This document shows, piece after piece, positions 43,669 through 53,417 of a stretch of DNA of 64,000 bases. The translations under genes and the position numbers were made by a program. Position 1 is the first letter of the stretch. Each line of letters opens with the position of its first letter. Below the pieces are notes generated by a model that worked only from the letters and a program-made list of their open reading frames with translations, made no database searches and had not been told where the DNA came from. This stretch comes from JAEKNW01 sp963677815 (lineage in GTDB: Bacteria; Cloacimonadota; Cloacimonadia; Cloacimonadales; JAFGVF01), in the NCBI GenBank assembly GCA_963677815.1, contig OY782499.1, positions 1,116,001 through 1,180,000 on the forward strand. The letters run 5' to 3'.

Positions 43669-44745
43669 TTACTTGCATAACTGAGCAATTTTGAAATATA
43701 ATTCATTTTTATTAACTGGCTTCGCAACGAACTCATTACATCCTGCTGCAATATACTTATCTCTCTCTTCTGACATAGCAAAAGCGGTGAGAGCAATTAC
43801 AGGTAAGTCTTTTAACTTATCATCTGAACGAATATTACTTAGAGTCTCCATACCATCCATAACAGGCATTTGCATATCTAAGAGAATAATATCGTAGTCA
43901 TTTTCATGTAATTTATCAAGAGCAATTTTGCCATTATCAGCAATATCACAGATGTTGTTAACCTTTTTTAAAATAGATTTGATAAGCTTCTGATTAATAG
44001 CATTATCTTCTGCTACAAGAATTCTAACATGACTAAGATCAGTAACAGTATTCATTTCAAAATCTGCTTTACTGTTCTTTTTTAGCAAGCCTTTACCTTG
44101 AGGAAGAGGGATAGTTACTTGGAAAACAGAACCTTTATTAAGCTGAGAACTTACTTTTATCTGGCCTTTCATTTCATCTACAATTCTTTTGACAATAGAC
44201 AACCCTAATCCAGTTCCATAAGTAATTTTCTTTTCATCAGTTCTAATCTGCTCAAAAGCATTAAAAATAGTTTCGAGTTTATGCTTTTTGATACCAATAC
44301 CTGTATCTTTTACATAGAATATCACATTATCATTTAAGTATTTTACTTCAAGAATTATCTCACCTTCTTCTGTATAATTAACAGCATTAGATAATAAATT
44401 AATTAAAATTTGCTTCAATTGTATTTCATCGCCTACGACAAGGTCTGGGATTATCAGTGATTTAATAACCTTGAAGTCCAGAGATTTATTATTAGCACTA
44501 ATTGAAATAATTCTTTTTACTTCATCTATCATGTTCTTAAGAGAAAATTCAGTTTTAGAAAGCTTAATGTTACCAGATTCGATTTTAGAAAGCTCTAAGA
44601 TATTATTAATGATATCAAGAAGGTGATTTCCTGATTGAACAATTGTTCTTAATTTTTCTCTTTTATCTAGGTCTTTTTCAACATCATAGATTAATTGAGA
44701 AAAGCCATTTATAGCGTTCAATGGTGTTCTAATTTCATGGCTCAT
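43669..44745 (-). CDS. Hybrid histidine kinase, C-terminal fragment after frameshift
   Basis: This piece carries the kinase core and a receiver: HisKA with SHEIRTPLNAI (the His is the autophosphorylation site), a HATPase domain with LINLLSNAVNYT and GTGLGLSIVKRI, then a receiver (about 240-358) with ILLDMQMPVMDG and VAKPVN. The first Met (44745) is internal to the HisKA motif, and the open frame continues upstream to a run of eight T at 44800-44807. Reading one base fewer there joins it in frame to the PAS fragment at 44795-46195. It is therefore half of one broken gene, or a gene needing slippage. It is unlikely to be translated efficiently alone. Confidence 0.7.
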   Translation of the reverse strand: MSHEIRTPLNAINGFSQLIYDVEKDLDKREKLRTIVQSGNHLLDIINNILELSKIESGNIKLSKTEFSLKNMIDEVKRIISISANNKSLDFKVIKSLIIPDLVVGDEIQLKQILINLLSNAVNYTEEGEIILEVKYLNDNVIFYVKDTGIGIKKHKLETIFNAFEQIRTDEKKITYGTGLGLSIVKRIVDEMKGQIKVSSQLNKGSVFQVTIPLPQGKGLLKKNSKADFEMNTVTDLSHVRILVAEDNAINQKLIKSILKKVNNICDIADNGKIALDKLHENDYDIILLDMQMPVMDGMETLSNIRSDDKLKDLPVIALTAFAMSEERDKYIAAGCNEFVAKPVNKNELYFKIAQLCK

Positions 44746-44794
44746 GTGAGATAAGAAAGTGGATTTAGCCTTGTTAGCATCTTCAGCATCTTCT

Positions 44795-46195
44795 TTAGCT
44801 TTTTTTTAAATCTTGTTCAAATGCCTTCATATCAGAAACATCTATTAAGTACTCTAAATAACCTATATAATTTTTATTCGCATCAAAGAGTAATCTTGTG
44901 TGGTCTTTTACCCAGATTTCCTCACCATCTTTTTTAATCATTTTGTATGGTGAGTGAGAATAAAACTCTTGTTTCTTAGCATAAAACATATCAGCTTCTT
45001 CAAGGAGTTTTGGTAACATGTCTTCTGAAACCAAACTATTAATATCAATGTTATCTTCTATTATCTCTGACTTTGTATAACCAGTGAAATGATAGACATT
45101 CTCTGAAATCCATTCGATTGTCTTGTTCTCATCTCGATTAAGGCATTTCATAATCATAACAGGACCATTTTCAAATAGATTTCTTTCAGACATTAAGTTT
45201 CCATAATGCTCTTCTTTTTCAGTAATATCACTGAATCCTACTAGCATGTGTTTATTATCTATTTGTGAAAAATTAATATTGAAAATATAATATTTGTCAG
45301 CAATATTAAACTCAATTTTTTCAATATGAAGGTTTGAGCTGTTACTTTCAATCAAATCTTTCTTCTTTTTAAGAATATTTCCTACTAATTCAGGACTATT
45401 TGAGAATGAATAAAGAAAAGAGCTAAAAGAATAATCTGATATGGCTTCTTTTTTAAACTTCTTGTGAACATGTTGATTAAAGTAGATTATTTGATCATCT
45501 TCAAGAATTAAGATAGGGAAAGGGATTTTATCTATAGTATTATGGAAGCCAACACTATTATCTGAAAGATTTTTCTGAGCAAGGAAATCTTCTGTATAAT
45601 CACTGAAGATAGTAGTAATAAGTTCAGAATTGATAGAATCAACAGATTTGATAATAATTATTCTAAAATGGAAATATCTATCATCGAGTGTTCCATGAGC
45701 ATAAATTTCTTGTCTGTTTCCACTTTCTTCACATTCTCTATACTTGGCAGTAATCTGTTCAATGTCTGATTGACTAAGTGATAACCTCTTAGCAATATCA
45801 ATAAAGGATATATTTAGTTTGTTATCAAGGCAATCATCTAAGCTTGATGAAAGTGAATTATTTTTTAGAACAACTTGGTCCTTACTGTTTTTAGTAATTA
45901 TAAAGGCAGGGACTAAACCGATGATGTCTTTGATTATTGAACTTTGGACACAGAGAAGAGGAGATGAAGAAAGGTGGAGAAATTTTTTTATTGCTTGAGT
46001 ATCATATCCGAGCTTACAATAACCATTAATACTAATAATAGCACGTATCTGTAATTCATTAAATAAATAGGAGTCTTCAATTTCATCCTTATTAATACCT
46101 AATATTTCTGAATATGATAATAATTTCTCTCTACTTAAGTCTAACTTCTGACAAAGTTCTTCACATGTAAAATCTCTTTTCATCAATAAGTCCAT
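44795..46195 (-). CDS. Hybrid histidine kinase, N-terminal PAS fragment
   Basis: This 466-residue product has a helical N-terminal region (1-210, including a possible helix-turn-helix near 8-60). Two PAS-type domains follow, around 225-330 (PILILEDDQIIYFN) and 340-460 (WISENVYHFTGYTKSEI, with MIKKDGEEIWVKDH). It stops just after FEQDLKKS because of an eight-A run (minus strand). Shifting frame there yields DLKKAKEDAEDANKAKSTFL and then the SHEIRTP kinase motif of the next fragment, the normal linker of PAS-HisKA kinases. Pseudogene, phase-variable gene or sequencing error are all possible. Confidence 0.75.
   Translation of the reverse strand: MDLLMKRDFTCEELCQKLDLSREKLLSYSEILGINKDEIEDSYLFNELQIRAIISINGYCKLGYDTQAIKKFLHLSSSPLLCVQSSIIKDIIGLVPAFIITKNSKDQVVLKNNSLSSSLDDCLDNKLNISFIDIAKRLSLSQSDIEQITAKYRECEESGNRQEIYAHGTLDDRYFHFRIIIIKSVDSINSELITTIFSDYTEDFLAQKNLSDNSVGFHNTIDKIPFPILILEDDQIIYFNQHVHKKFKKEAISDYSFSSFLYSFSNSPELVGNILKKKKDLIESNSSNLHIEKIEFNIADKYYIFNINFSQIDNKHMLVGFSDITEKEEHYGNLMSERNLFENGPVMIMKCLNRDENKTIEWISENVYHFTGYTKSEIIEDNIDINSLVSEDMLPKLLEEADMFYAKKQEFYSHSPYKMIKKDGEEIWVKDHTRLLFDANKNYIGYLEYLIDVSDMKAFEQDLKKS
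44800..44807 (-). other. Homopolymer frameshift site in the hybrid kinase
   Basis: Eight T on the plus strand (A8 on the coding strand, TTTA8GC). Removing one A (or adding two) restores a continuous kinase reading frame from 46195 to 43669. Confidence 0.7.
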
Positions 46196-46203
46196 AAAAT
46201 TTG

Positions 46204-46235
46204 TTTTAACCCGAATGGTGATTATTTGGGTTTAA
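46204..46235. repeat. Minimal MITE-terminus palindrome
   Basis: TTTTAACCC (46204-46212) faces GGGTTTAA (46228-46235). It resembles the ends of the family at 13836 with the interior lost. It lies 8 bp upstream of the kinase start. The remaining 200 bp to ribBA are AT-rich with no clear element. Confidence 0.5.
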
Positions 46236-46435
46236 CTAATAACAAAAATGATATTATAGCTGTCAAGAAATCATTTATAAAAAAAGAAAATAACTATTAA
46301 TGACTACTAAAACTGCAGTCTTAAATAAGATTTAAAGTTGATTAATATTATCGTCTTTAATAGCTATTTCAATAAGTTATTAATTTCAATTACACTAAAT
46401 ATTTCTAAATATTGTAAATTAAATCTTAGCGACTC

Positions 46436-47644
46436 TTAAAGCTTGTTTAGGATATGGCCCATTTTATCTTTTTTTGTTTTTAAATAAAAATGATTTTCTT
46501 TTCTAGCTTCAATCTCAATAGGAACACGTTCAGTTATTTTAATTCCATATCCTTCTAAACCAACTACTTTCTGGGGGTTGTTGGTTAATAATCTCATTTC
46601 TTTCACACCCAAAAAGGCTAGCATTTGAGCTCCTATACCATAATCTCTTAAATCTTCTGCAAAACCTAATTCAAGATTAGCTTCAACAGTATCTCTACCA
46701 TGGTCTTGCAAATGGTATGCTTTAATTTTATTAGCAATACCAATACCTCTGCCTTCTTGTTTCATGTAAAGAATAACACCTCTGCCTTCATCAGCTATTT
46801 TTTTATAAGCATAGGCAAGTTGTTGTCCACAATCACATCTTGAAGAAAAGAGGGCATCACCTGTAAGGCATTCAGAGTGGACTCTGACCAATATATCTTT
46901 GCCATCTCCAATATCTCCTTTAACAATTGCTAGATGTTCTTCATTTGAGATAGTAGATCTAAAGATAGAAATGTTGAATTCCCCAAAGTGGGTTGGTAGT
47001 TTAGCTTGAGAAATTAATTCTACCAATTCTTCAGTAGCTTTTCTGTATTTAATCAAATCAGCAATAGTAATAATTTTCAAATCATGCTTTCTGGCATAAG
47101 TCTCTAAATCTTTAAGTCTTGCCATGGAACCATCTTCATTAATGATTTCACAAATAACCCCCATGGGTTTCAGCTTTGCTAATTTTGCTAAATCAACTGC
47201 AGCTTCTGTATGACCTGCTCTAACTAAAACACCTCCTGCCTCTGCTCTTAGAGGAAAGATGTGTCCAGGTCTTACAAAATCATTAGCTGTAGAATTAGGG
47301 TCAACTAATGATAGAATTGTATTAGCTCTATCTTGAGCTGATATGCCAGTAGTGGTGTTGTGAGCTCCATCAACAGATACGGTAAATTTTGTACCTTGTT
47401 TTTCTGTTATATCCTCGGTCATTAGAGGAATATCAAGCCTGTTGAGTACCTCATTAGTCATCGGAGTACAAACTAGTCCTTTGGCATGAGTGATCATAAA
47501 ATTTATTATTTGAGGTGTTACTTTTTCTGCAGCACAGATAATATCACCTTCATTTTCTCTATCTTCATCATCAACAACTATTATCATTTTTCCTTGTTTA
47601 ATATCTTCGATTGCTTCTTCAATACTTGCGAAATTATAAGACAT
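46436..47644 (-). CDS. ribBA: Bifunctional DHBP synthase / GTP cyclohydrolase II
   Basis: This 402-residue fusion catalyses both entry steps of riboflavin synthesis. RibB is in the first half (VVDDEDRENEGDIICAAE; RAGHTEAAVDLAKLAKL) and RibA in the second, with the zinc site CLTGDALFSSRCDCG and the GTP-binding MKQEGRGIGIANKIKAY. AAGGAG precedes the start. No other rib genes are nearby; the upstream neighbour is a pseudouridine synthase 11 bp away. No FMN riboswitch is visible. Confidence 0.97.
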   Translation of the reverse strand: MSYNFASIEEAIEDIKQGKMIIVVDDEDRENEGDIICAAEKVTPQIINFMITHAKGLVCTPMTNEVLNRLDIPLMTEDITEKQGTKFTVSVDGAHNTTTGISAQDRANTILSLVDPNSTANDFVRPGHIFPLRAEAGGVLVRAGHTEAAVDLAKLAKLKPMGVICEIINEDGSMARLKDLETYARKHDLKIITIADLIKYRKATEELVELISQAKLPTHFGEFNISIFRSTISNEEHLAIVKGDIGDGKDILVRVHSECLTGDALFSSRCDCGQQLAYAYKKIADEGRGVILYMKQEGRGIGIANKIKAYHLQDHGRDTVEANLELGFAEDLRDYGIGAQMLAFLGVKEMRLLTNNPQKVVGLEGYGIKITERVPIEIEARKENHFYLKTKKDKMGHILNKL

Positions 47645-47655
47645 GGTTATACTCC

Positions 47656-48645
47656 TTACTCATCAATAGAAAAATTCAAATCTAACCAGGCTAGTGTTTT
47701 TCTAAAATAGTCTGGTAAATCTGATTTTACTGAAATAAATTTGTTTGTTATGGGATGGATAAACTCAAGCTTGTATGCATGTAATGCTTGATTAATTAAT
47801 ATATTATCATAAAGATTAGTGAGTCTTTTCTTGTAGTTAGATGGAATTCTAGAAGCTACTTCTTCAAGATTGCTATATAGTCTATCTCCTAACACAGGAT
47901 TGTTAAAGTTGGAGAAATGGACCCTAATCTGGTGAGTTCTACCTGTTTCTAATTCTATGTTAACCAAAGAGAAACAGTGGAAATACTTTTCAACTTGATA
48001 GTGAGTAATAGCATTTTTACCATTATCACTGACAACTATTTTTAAGGGATTAGCTTTACTTCTTTTTAAGAAAGTTTGAATAGTCCCTGATTGAGATTTG
48101 GGATGACCTACTAAGATAGCTTTATAGATTTTCTTAATCTCTTTATTTCTAAACATTTCAGAAAGTTTAGCATGGACTAGATTATTTTTGGCAATAATAA
48201 GTAATCCAGAAGTTCCTTTATCTATTCTGTGAACTATACCTACTCTAGAGGGTCCTCTATCATTGGATAATTGATTACCGAAATGGTAAATTAAGCCATT
48301 AACAAGAGTTCCTGTTAAATTACCATGGCCAGGGTGAACAACTAGGCCCTCAGGTTTATTTATTATAGCAATATCATCATCTTCATATACTATATTGAGG
48401 GGAATATTTTCAGGTAATGCTTCAGTTGAATTATCCTCTTGAAATTGGATATCAATTAAGTCATTTGTCATAAGTTTATAACTTTTTTTTACAAACATCC
48501 CATTGACTTTAACATTATTTCCGTTAATAATCTTTTCTATCAAAGAACGAGAGTATAATTCATCACAGTTAAGACTAGCTAGATATTTATCTAACCTCAT
48601 ACTATCTTTACCCTTAAAGGTTAAATTAAGAATTATATTACCCAC
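47656..48645 (-). CDS. RluA-family 23S rRNA/tRNA pseudouridine synthase
   Basis: This 329-residue protein has an N-terminal S4 RNA-binding domain (MRLDKYLASL to about 75) followed by the RluA catalytic domain with HRIDKGTSGLLI, whose Asp is the catalytic nucleophile, and GRTHQIRVH. The GTG at 48645 is kept because the beta-strand IILNLTF before the S4 domain is normal for RluD and AAGGG precedes it; ATG 48600 is the alternative. It overlaps the upstream stop by 1 bp. RluD-like specificity is probable but not certain. Confidence 0.88.
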   Translation of the reverse strand: MGNIILNLTFKGKDSMRLDKYLASLNCDELYSRSLIEKIINGNNVKVNGMFVKKSYKLMTNDLIDIQFQEDNSTEALPENIPLNIVYEDDDIAIINKPEGLVVHPGHGNLTGTLVNGLIYHFGNQLSNDRGPSRVGIVHRIDKGTSGLLIIAKNNLVHAKLSEMFRNKEIKKIYKAILVGHPKSQSGTIQTFLKRSKANPLKIVVSDNGKNAITHYQVEKYFHCFSLVNIELETGRTHQIRVHFSNFNNPVLGDRLYSNLEEVASRIPSNYKKRLTNLYDNILINQALHAYKLEFIHPITNKFISVKSDLPDYFRKTLAWLDLNFSIDE

Positions 48646-49442
48646 TAATCACCCTTATTTTCGTTATCTTTGTTAATTACTTCTATTTTATCAACTATTT
48701 TTTTATCGTCTAAGATGTTTATAACAAATACAGCTCCCAAAAATTCACCATTACTATTTTTATAAAGGGAGGATTTTATCATTAATTCTAAGCCCATCTC
48801 AGGAATTTCTATTCTTCTTGCCTCTAATTTTTCACCTTTAGAAATCACTTCATTAACATAAGATTTTACAGTCTTTTCAAAAGCTTCTGGATAAATAGTT
48901 TCAAAAAAATCTGTATTCTCATCAAGTTCTAATTTTTCAAACATTTCTCTTAAAACTTTGTTAACATAGAGTATTTCTCCAGAAGTATCAATAATTAAAG
49001 CTCCATCATTCATTGTAGAAAGCAAAGCTTTAATTTTACCAAAATGAGCTGATATCTTCACTTTGTGGAGTTTGTCAAATTGAATAATATTAGCCATCAT
49101 TTTCTTGATTGATTCAACCAAAGGATTATATTCTTTTTCAATATTTTCAGTTACACTTTCCAAATCATATTCATAATTACCTTTTCTAAACTCATCGAAA
49201 ATATGTTGTAAGAGTTTTATAGATTTTTTCATTTTTATAGGTTGATATATCATTAAAGAGATATAATAAATTACAAAGAGAATTAAGAAGCTAAAGAGAA
49301 TGTTCTTGGAATCATTAACAATCTGATTTAAAGGATTTCCGCTATTAAACTGGAATATCAAAATTATTGCTTGCACAATATAGGTTATCAGCATTATCAG
49401 TAGTGAAATGTTTATACTCTTATAAAAAGAACGTTTTTTCAT
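48645..49442 (-). CDS. Membrane PAS-domain protein without kinase
   Basis: This 265-residue protein has two N-terminal membrane helices (about 12-32 and 47-67), a HAMP-like linker (about 70-130) and a PAS domain (about 140-250) with MNDGALIIDTSGEILYVNKVLREMF. It then ends without a kinase, cyclase or DNA-binding domain. It lies 4 bp downstream of ktrA-like, suggesting it senses something related to potassium or membrane state. An orphan sensor or partner for a kinase elsewhere is inferred. Confidence 0.7.
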   Translation of the reverse strand: MKKRSFYKSINISLLIMLITYIVQAIILIFQFNSGNPLNQIVNDSKNILFSFLILFVIYYISLMIYQPIKMKKSIKLLQHIFDEFRKGNYEYDLESVTENIEKEYNPLVESIKKMMANIIQFDKLHKVKISAHFGKIKALLSTMNDGALIIDTSGEILYVNKVLREMFEKLELDENTDFFETIYPEAFEKTVKSYVNEVISKGEKLEARRIEIPEMGLELMIKSSLYKNSNGEFLGAVFVINILDDKKIVDKIEVINKDNENKGD

Positions 49443-49446
49443 AGTG

Positions 49447-50148
49447 TTATCCTTTCTTTTTAAAGTTTCTAATTAGTCTATCGATATTTGTTCTTGAACC
49501 TAAGATTATTATTCTGTCTCCTTCGTTAAGGACATCATTTGCCCCTGGAAGAGAGTTTACTTTTTCCTCAATAAGTTTGTCTCCTTCTTCGGTAATCTTC
49601 AGAATCTTGGATTTTATAGTAACTATATTTAATCCATATTTATTTAATAAATCTAAGTCTTGCAGTTTTTTACCTATAAAATCATTAGGGATAACTAATT
49701 CAGCTAAAAAATGATCAGGAGATAATTCAACAATCTGGTCAATCTCCTCTAAGATTAATTGCTTAGCCAAGTTTTGACCTACAATTTCTTCTGGGAAATA
49801 TATCTCATCAATACCTAAAGAAACTAAGATTCTTCTGTGAAGATTATCTTCAACTTTAGCATATATTTTGCCAATTCCAATTTTTTTAAGAAGGGCACAA
49901 GTCATGATATTGGCTTGTATATTATTACCTATTGCTACAATTACTGCATCAGCATCTTCAATTCCTGATTGATTTAGAGCAGTTTCATCAGTGGCATCTG
50001 CACAGATAGTGGAAGTTGTAAATTTCTTAACTTCTTCTAAAACACTTAAGGATTTATCAATACCAATTACTTCAGCATCATGATAAACCAAAGTAGATGC
50101 TACTGCTGTTCCAAATTTACCCATACCAATTATTACAAATCTTGCCAT
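49447..50148 (-). CDS. ktrA: Potassium uptake regulatory subunit (TrkA/KtrA)
   Basis: This 233-residue protein has an N-terminal RCK/TrkA-N Rossmann domain (VIIGMGKFGTAVA for NAD/ATP; DATDETALNQSGI) and a C-terminal TrkA-C domain (about 150-230). It gates the TrkH/KtrB channel encoded 5 bp upstream. A single RCK unit of this length is the KtrA type rather than the duplicated TrkA. Confidence 0.9.
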   Translation of the reverse strand: MARFVIIGMGKFGTAVASTLVYHDAEVIGIDKSLSVLEEVKKFTTSTICADATDETALNQSGIEDADAVIVAIGNNIQANIMTCALLKKIGIGKIYAKVEDNLHRRILVSLGIDEIYFPEEIVGQNLAKQLILEEIDQIVELSPDHFLAELVIPNDFIGKKLQDLDLLNKYGLNIVTIKSKILKITEEGDKLIEEKVNSLPGANDVLNEGDRIIILGSRTNIDRLIRNFKKKG

Positions 50149-50153
50149 TTTGT

Positions 50154-51848
50154 TTATCCTATTGAGATGTTTTCTTCTAAATAATTAACTCTCTTTTTTA
50201 CAACACGTTGAGTTAAGGCATAGAGGATTGTCAAAGGTCCTATTCTACCTAAATACATTAAGAGAATTATTATTATTTTCCCTGCAAAATTAAGACTGTT
50301 AGTAAATCCCATAGATAACCCAACAGTACCAAAAGCAGAGAATGCTTCAAAAGTAATTTCTTGGAAATTACCATCACTAACTATAAATAAAGCAAAGAGT
50401 AAGAGCATTAAAAAGCCAATAGATATTCCTATTAAAGATATAGCTTCCTTAATTTCATGAATAGGAATCTTCTTTTTAAAGGCTGATACATCGCTGTTTC
50501 CTGTTAAAATTGAAATTATAGATAGAACCATAATTGCGAAAGTTGTAGTCTTGATACCACCTCCAGTTGAGCCAGGAGAGGCACCAATAAACATTAAAAT
50601 TATCGATAGTAAGATTGAGCTATACGATAGATTTCCCTGTGAAATCGTATTAAAACCTGCTGTTCTACAGGTTACAGACTGGAAGAATGATGTGATCATT
50701 CTATTTCCGAAACTCATTCCCTTCATTGTATTGTTATACTCTGATATAAAGAAGCCAATCAAACCTAAAATAGTTAGTAATAGCGTAGAAATAATAACTA
50801 TTTTAGAGTGCAGAGAGATCTTCTTAATACCTGATTTAGTAAAAATATTTTTCTTAATATCCATAATAACAACAAAACCTAAACCTCCAAAGATGATTAA
50901 TGAGGTTAGTACAAGATTAATGTTGATATTGAAAGCAAAGTTTTCAAAACTATTAGCATAAAGAGCAAATCCTGCATTGCAAAAGGCAGAAACTGAATGG
51001 AAAATTGAATAGTATATTGCTTTAAAAGTACTCGGATAAATGTTTTTGAAAGTAAGGAAAAGCAACATTGCTCCAAGTGCCTCAAAAACAATGGTGATAG
51101 CTATCACATATTTAAGTAGTTGAAAGAGGTTTAATCGATTAGATTCTCCCATAACATTTTGCATAACTAACTCAAGTTTAGCAGTCAATTTCCGACCAAA
51201 AATCAAAGCAAAAGCAGTTGATATGGTCATAATTCCTAAGCCACCAATTTGAATCAGCACAAGAATAACAATCTGACCAAATAAAGTAAAATAACTCCCC
51301 GTATCCTCTACAATAAGACCTGTTACACAAGTTGCTGATGTAGAAGTAAATAAGGCATTTATAAAAGGCATTGTCTCGGAAGAAACAGTGGCTATAGGCA
51401 ACATAAGCAATAATGCTCCAATAACTATTACTAACAAGAAACTTGTCATTAAAGATATTGCAGGATTACTGATTATAGCTTGCCATAATCTACCTTCGAA
51501 AGCATAAAGCAGGAACTTCTTAATCAGGAGAATTAACTGTTTGAGAGAAATATATAATAAGAAATATTCAGGATTATTAAAAACTAAATAAGCACCAATT
51601 GCTATGGCTACAAAGGGTAAATAGTCTAGAAAGTTGGTATTTTTTATCTTTTTCTTGAATATCTGCACAATGTTTTTGCTAAAATAAGCAAGAATATTTG
51701 CTAGACTATAGGTTATTAAGATACTTTCTGGTAAAGCCCCCCTGCGTAAATAAGGCAGGATGAATAGTACTACCAAATTCAGCACAGCAAGTGTATTGAT
51801 AGTACTATTCAAAAAACTTAATAGATCTTTAGATTTCTTTTGTTCCAT
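50154..51848 (-). CDS. ktrB: Potassium transporter membrane subunit (TrkH/KtrB)
   Basis: This 564-residue protein contains four channel-like repeats whose filter segments are visible as SATCVTGL, SAFCNAGFAL, CRTAGFNT and FGTVGLSMG. Two to four extra N-terminal helices make it longer than classic KtrB. It overlaps the end of adk by 20 bp. With the KtrA-type subunit it forms a K+ (possibly Na+-coupled) uptake system in the inner membrane. Confidence 0.92.
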   Translation of the reverse strand: MEQKKSKDLLSFLNSTINTLAVLNLVVLFILPYLRRGALPESILITYSLANILAYFSKNIVQIFKKKIKNTNFLDYLPFVAIAIGAYLVFNNPEYFLLYISLKQLILLIKKFLLYAFEGRLWQAIISNPAISLMTSFLLVIVIGALLLMLPIATVSSETMPFINALFTSTSATCVTGLIVEDTGSYFTLFGQIVILVLIQIGGLGIMTISTAFALIFGRKLTAKLELVMQNVMGESNRLNLFQLLKYVIAITIVFEALGAMLLFLTFKNIYPSTFKAIYYSIFHSVSAFCNAGFALYANSFENFAFNININLVLTSLIIFGGLGFVVIMDIKKNIFTKSGIKKISLHSKIVIISTLLLTILGLIGFFISEYNNTMKGMSFGNRMITSFFQSVTCRTAGFNTISQGNLSYSSILLSIILMFIGASPGSTGGGIKTTTFAIMVLSIISILTGNSDVSAFKKKIPIHEIKEAISLIGISIGFLMLLLFALFIVSDGNFQEITFEAFSAFGTVGLSMGFTNSLNFAGKIIIILLMYLGRIGPLTILYALTQRVVKKRVNYLEENISIG

Positions 51849-52470
51849 CTTTATTTACAATATCTAAGATTTTTTCATTCACCAACAAAATGTCATCATT
51901 AGCATTTACTTTATAAAGAAGTTTATGTCTTTCAAAGTATTTAATTAATGACTTAGTTTCTCTGTGGAAACGAGCTAATCTTTGGTCAATAGCCTCTGGT
52001 GTATCATCATCACGTGGAGCAACAACACCTCCACATACATCACAAACACCATCAAGCTTCGGAGCATTAGCTAATAAATTATAGTTTTGATGACAGTTAC
52101 GACATCTTACCCGGGCTGATATTCTTTTTTTAGCTTCTGCATCATCCAAATCAAGATAAATCACATAATCAATATGATAATGCTTTACTAAGTAGTCAGC
52201 TTGACTCTTATTTCGAGGGAAACCATCGAAAATTAAACCCTTAATCCCTAAACCCACATAATTATCAATCATGTGATAAACAAATTCATCAGGAACTAAA
52301 TTCCCTTTGTTAATATAAACTTTAGCAATTTTACCAATTTCAGTCTCTTCTTTGATTTCCCTACGGAACATCTCGCCGAGATTGATGTGCTTCATTGCTA
52401 ACTTCTCTGAAAGTAGCTTGGCTTGTGTACCTTTGCCACTTCCCTGAATACCGAATAATACAATATTCAT
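51829..52470 (-). CDS. adk: Adenylate kinase
   Basis: This 213-residue enzyme interconverts ATP + AMP and 2 ADP. It has the P-loop GIQGSGKGTQAK (about 7-18), FDGFPRN and a zinc-type LID with CRNC and CDVC pairs. The LID cysteines are typical of Gram-positive and some FCB enzymes. It is unusually placed first in a potassium-uptake operon, its last 20 bp overlapping the channel gene. Confidence 0.96.
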   Translation of the reverse strand: MNIVLFGIQGSGKGTQAKLLSEKLAMKHINLGEMFRREIKEETEIGKIAKVYINKGNLVPDEFVYHMIDNYVGLGIKGLIFDGFPRNKSQADYLVKHYHIDYVIYLDLDDAEAKKRISARVRCRNCHQNYNLLANAPKLDGVCDVCGGVVAPRDDDTPEAIDQRLARFHRETKSLIKYFERHKLLYKVNANDDILLVNEKILDIVNKDGTKEI

Positions 52471-52821
52471 AATAATCTATACCTCATTTTTATTTTTTTG
52501 CAAAAATAATATTCCAATTTACATTAAATTTTATAAGCACAATTAAAGTCAAGATATATCTGATATTAGTGGTAATTGGATTTTATGAGACTGTTCAATC
52601 ATCAAGCCACAATCCTCATTGCTTATTCTTAAAGAAGTCGATAATATTACACATCTTTACCTTTCTTGACTTTGTTGAATAATTATGATTAGTAACATAT
52701 ACCTTACATTGGATTGCCGATAAGACACATCTTTTTTCGAGCTGAGTAGGTAATTCATAAAAAATCCTTCCAGGATTAATGAGGATATATTTCAATATCC
52801 GAAATTTAGACAAGAATGTAT

Positions 52822-52884
52822 GGCTCAAGTTCAAGTCTAGTGCAAATAATGCAACATAATTTCCACCAGACTTGAACTTGAGCC
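52822..52884. repeat. 17-bp perfect inverted repeat hairpin
   Basis: GGCTCAAGTTCAAGTCT (52822-52838) is the exact reverse complement of 52868-52884, with a 29-base loop. The loop and right arm recur at 29648-29697. The 350 bp before it (52471-52821) contain no gene or clear element, and 52885-53093 holds nothing I can name. Confidence 0.8.
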
Positions 52885-53093
52885 AATTGAAACCATATAC
52901 GAAAGATAAAAATCAAGACTTTGTCCATGATGTTCTTTGCTTAGCCAATTGTGGCATAGTGGCATCAGGTATTTAGTTCTTGGTATAAGCGATAAATACG
53001 ACATAGATTGAGAGAAAAAACATCACGATAGGAAAAGACAAGAGGGGAGCATGGGCATTCTTAGAGAATGTGAATTTGAAGGAGATATTCGAC

Positions 53094-53202
53094 TTTAAAC
53101 CCAGAATGTGCAATAGAGCTTTAGTAATGCTTCGCTAAAGCTACGCCCTCACAAGAATAATATAGTGCTATTCTCAAAGCTCTACTGCACCATTCGGGTA
53201 AA
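53094..53202. repeat. MITE-like element
   Basis: This 109-bp family member has ends TTTAAACCCAGAATGTGCAA and TACTGCACCATTCGGGTAAA. Between them are AGCTTTAG...CTAAAGCT and TATAGTGCTATTCTC. Its inner CTTCGCTAAAGCTACGCCCT is shared with the copy near 57770. Confidence 0.75.
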
Positions 53203-53264
53203 TCTAAGAATTTAATCATTTCCTTCTACTAGAATTGAACTTGATACCTTCTTTTTACAAAAGA

Positions 53265-53320
53265 TTGATTGTTACTCTCTCTATAATCTATAGGATTTTG
53301 TTAGGGAGATTAACAATCAA
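53265..53320. repeat. Inverted repeat of the TTGATTGTTA family
   Basis: TTGATTGTTA (53265-53274) is the exact reverse complement of 53311-53320. It lies about 100 bp upstream of the YggS-like gene. It is related to 7975-8032. Confidence 0.65.
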
Positions 53321-53417
53321 CTAACAATGAAGAGATTAGTTTGGGAAAAAATTATATTGACATAAGTATGGTCTATATAAGCTTAACATATTATAAGTTT
53401 GTAGGAGATTACTAGAA

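Noticed and set aside
46196..46435. Search for an FMN riboswitch near ribBA
   Set aside because: This gap lies downstream of ribBA. The upstream gap is only 11 bp, and no conserved FMN-box segments are visible.
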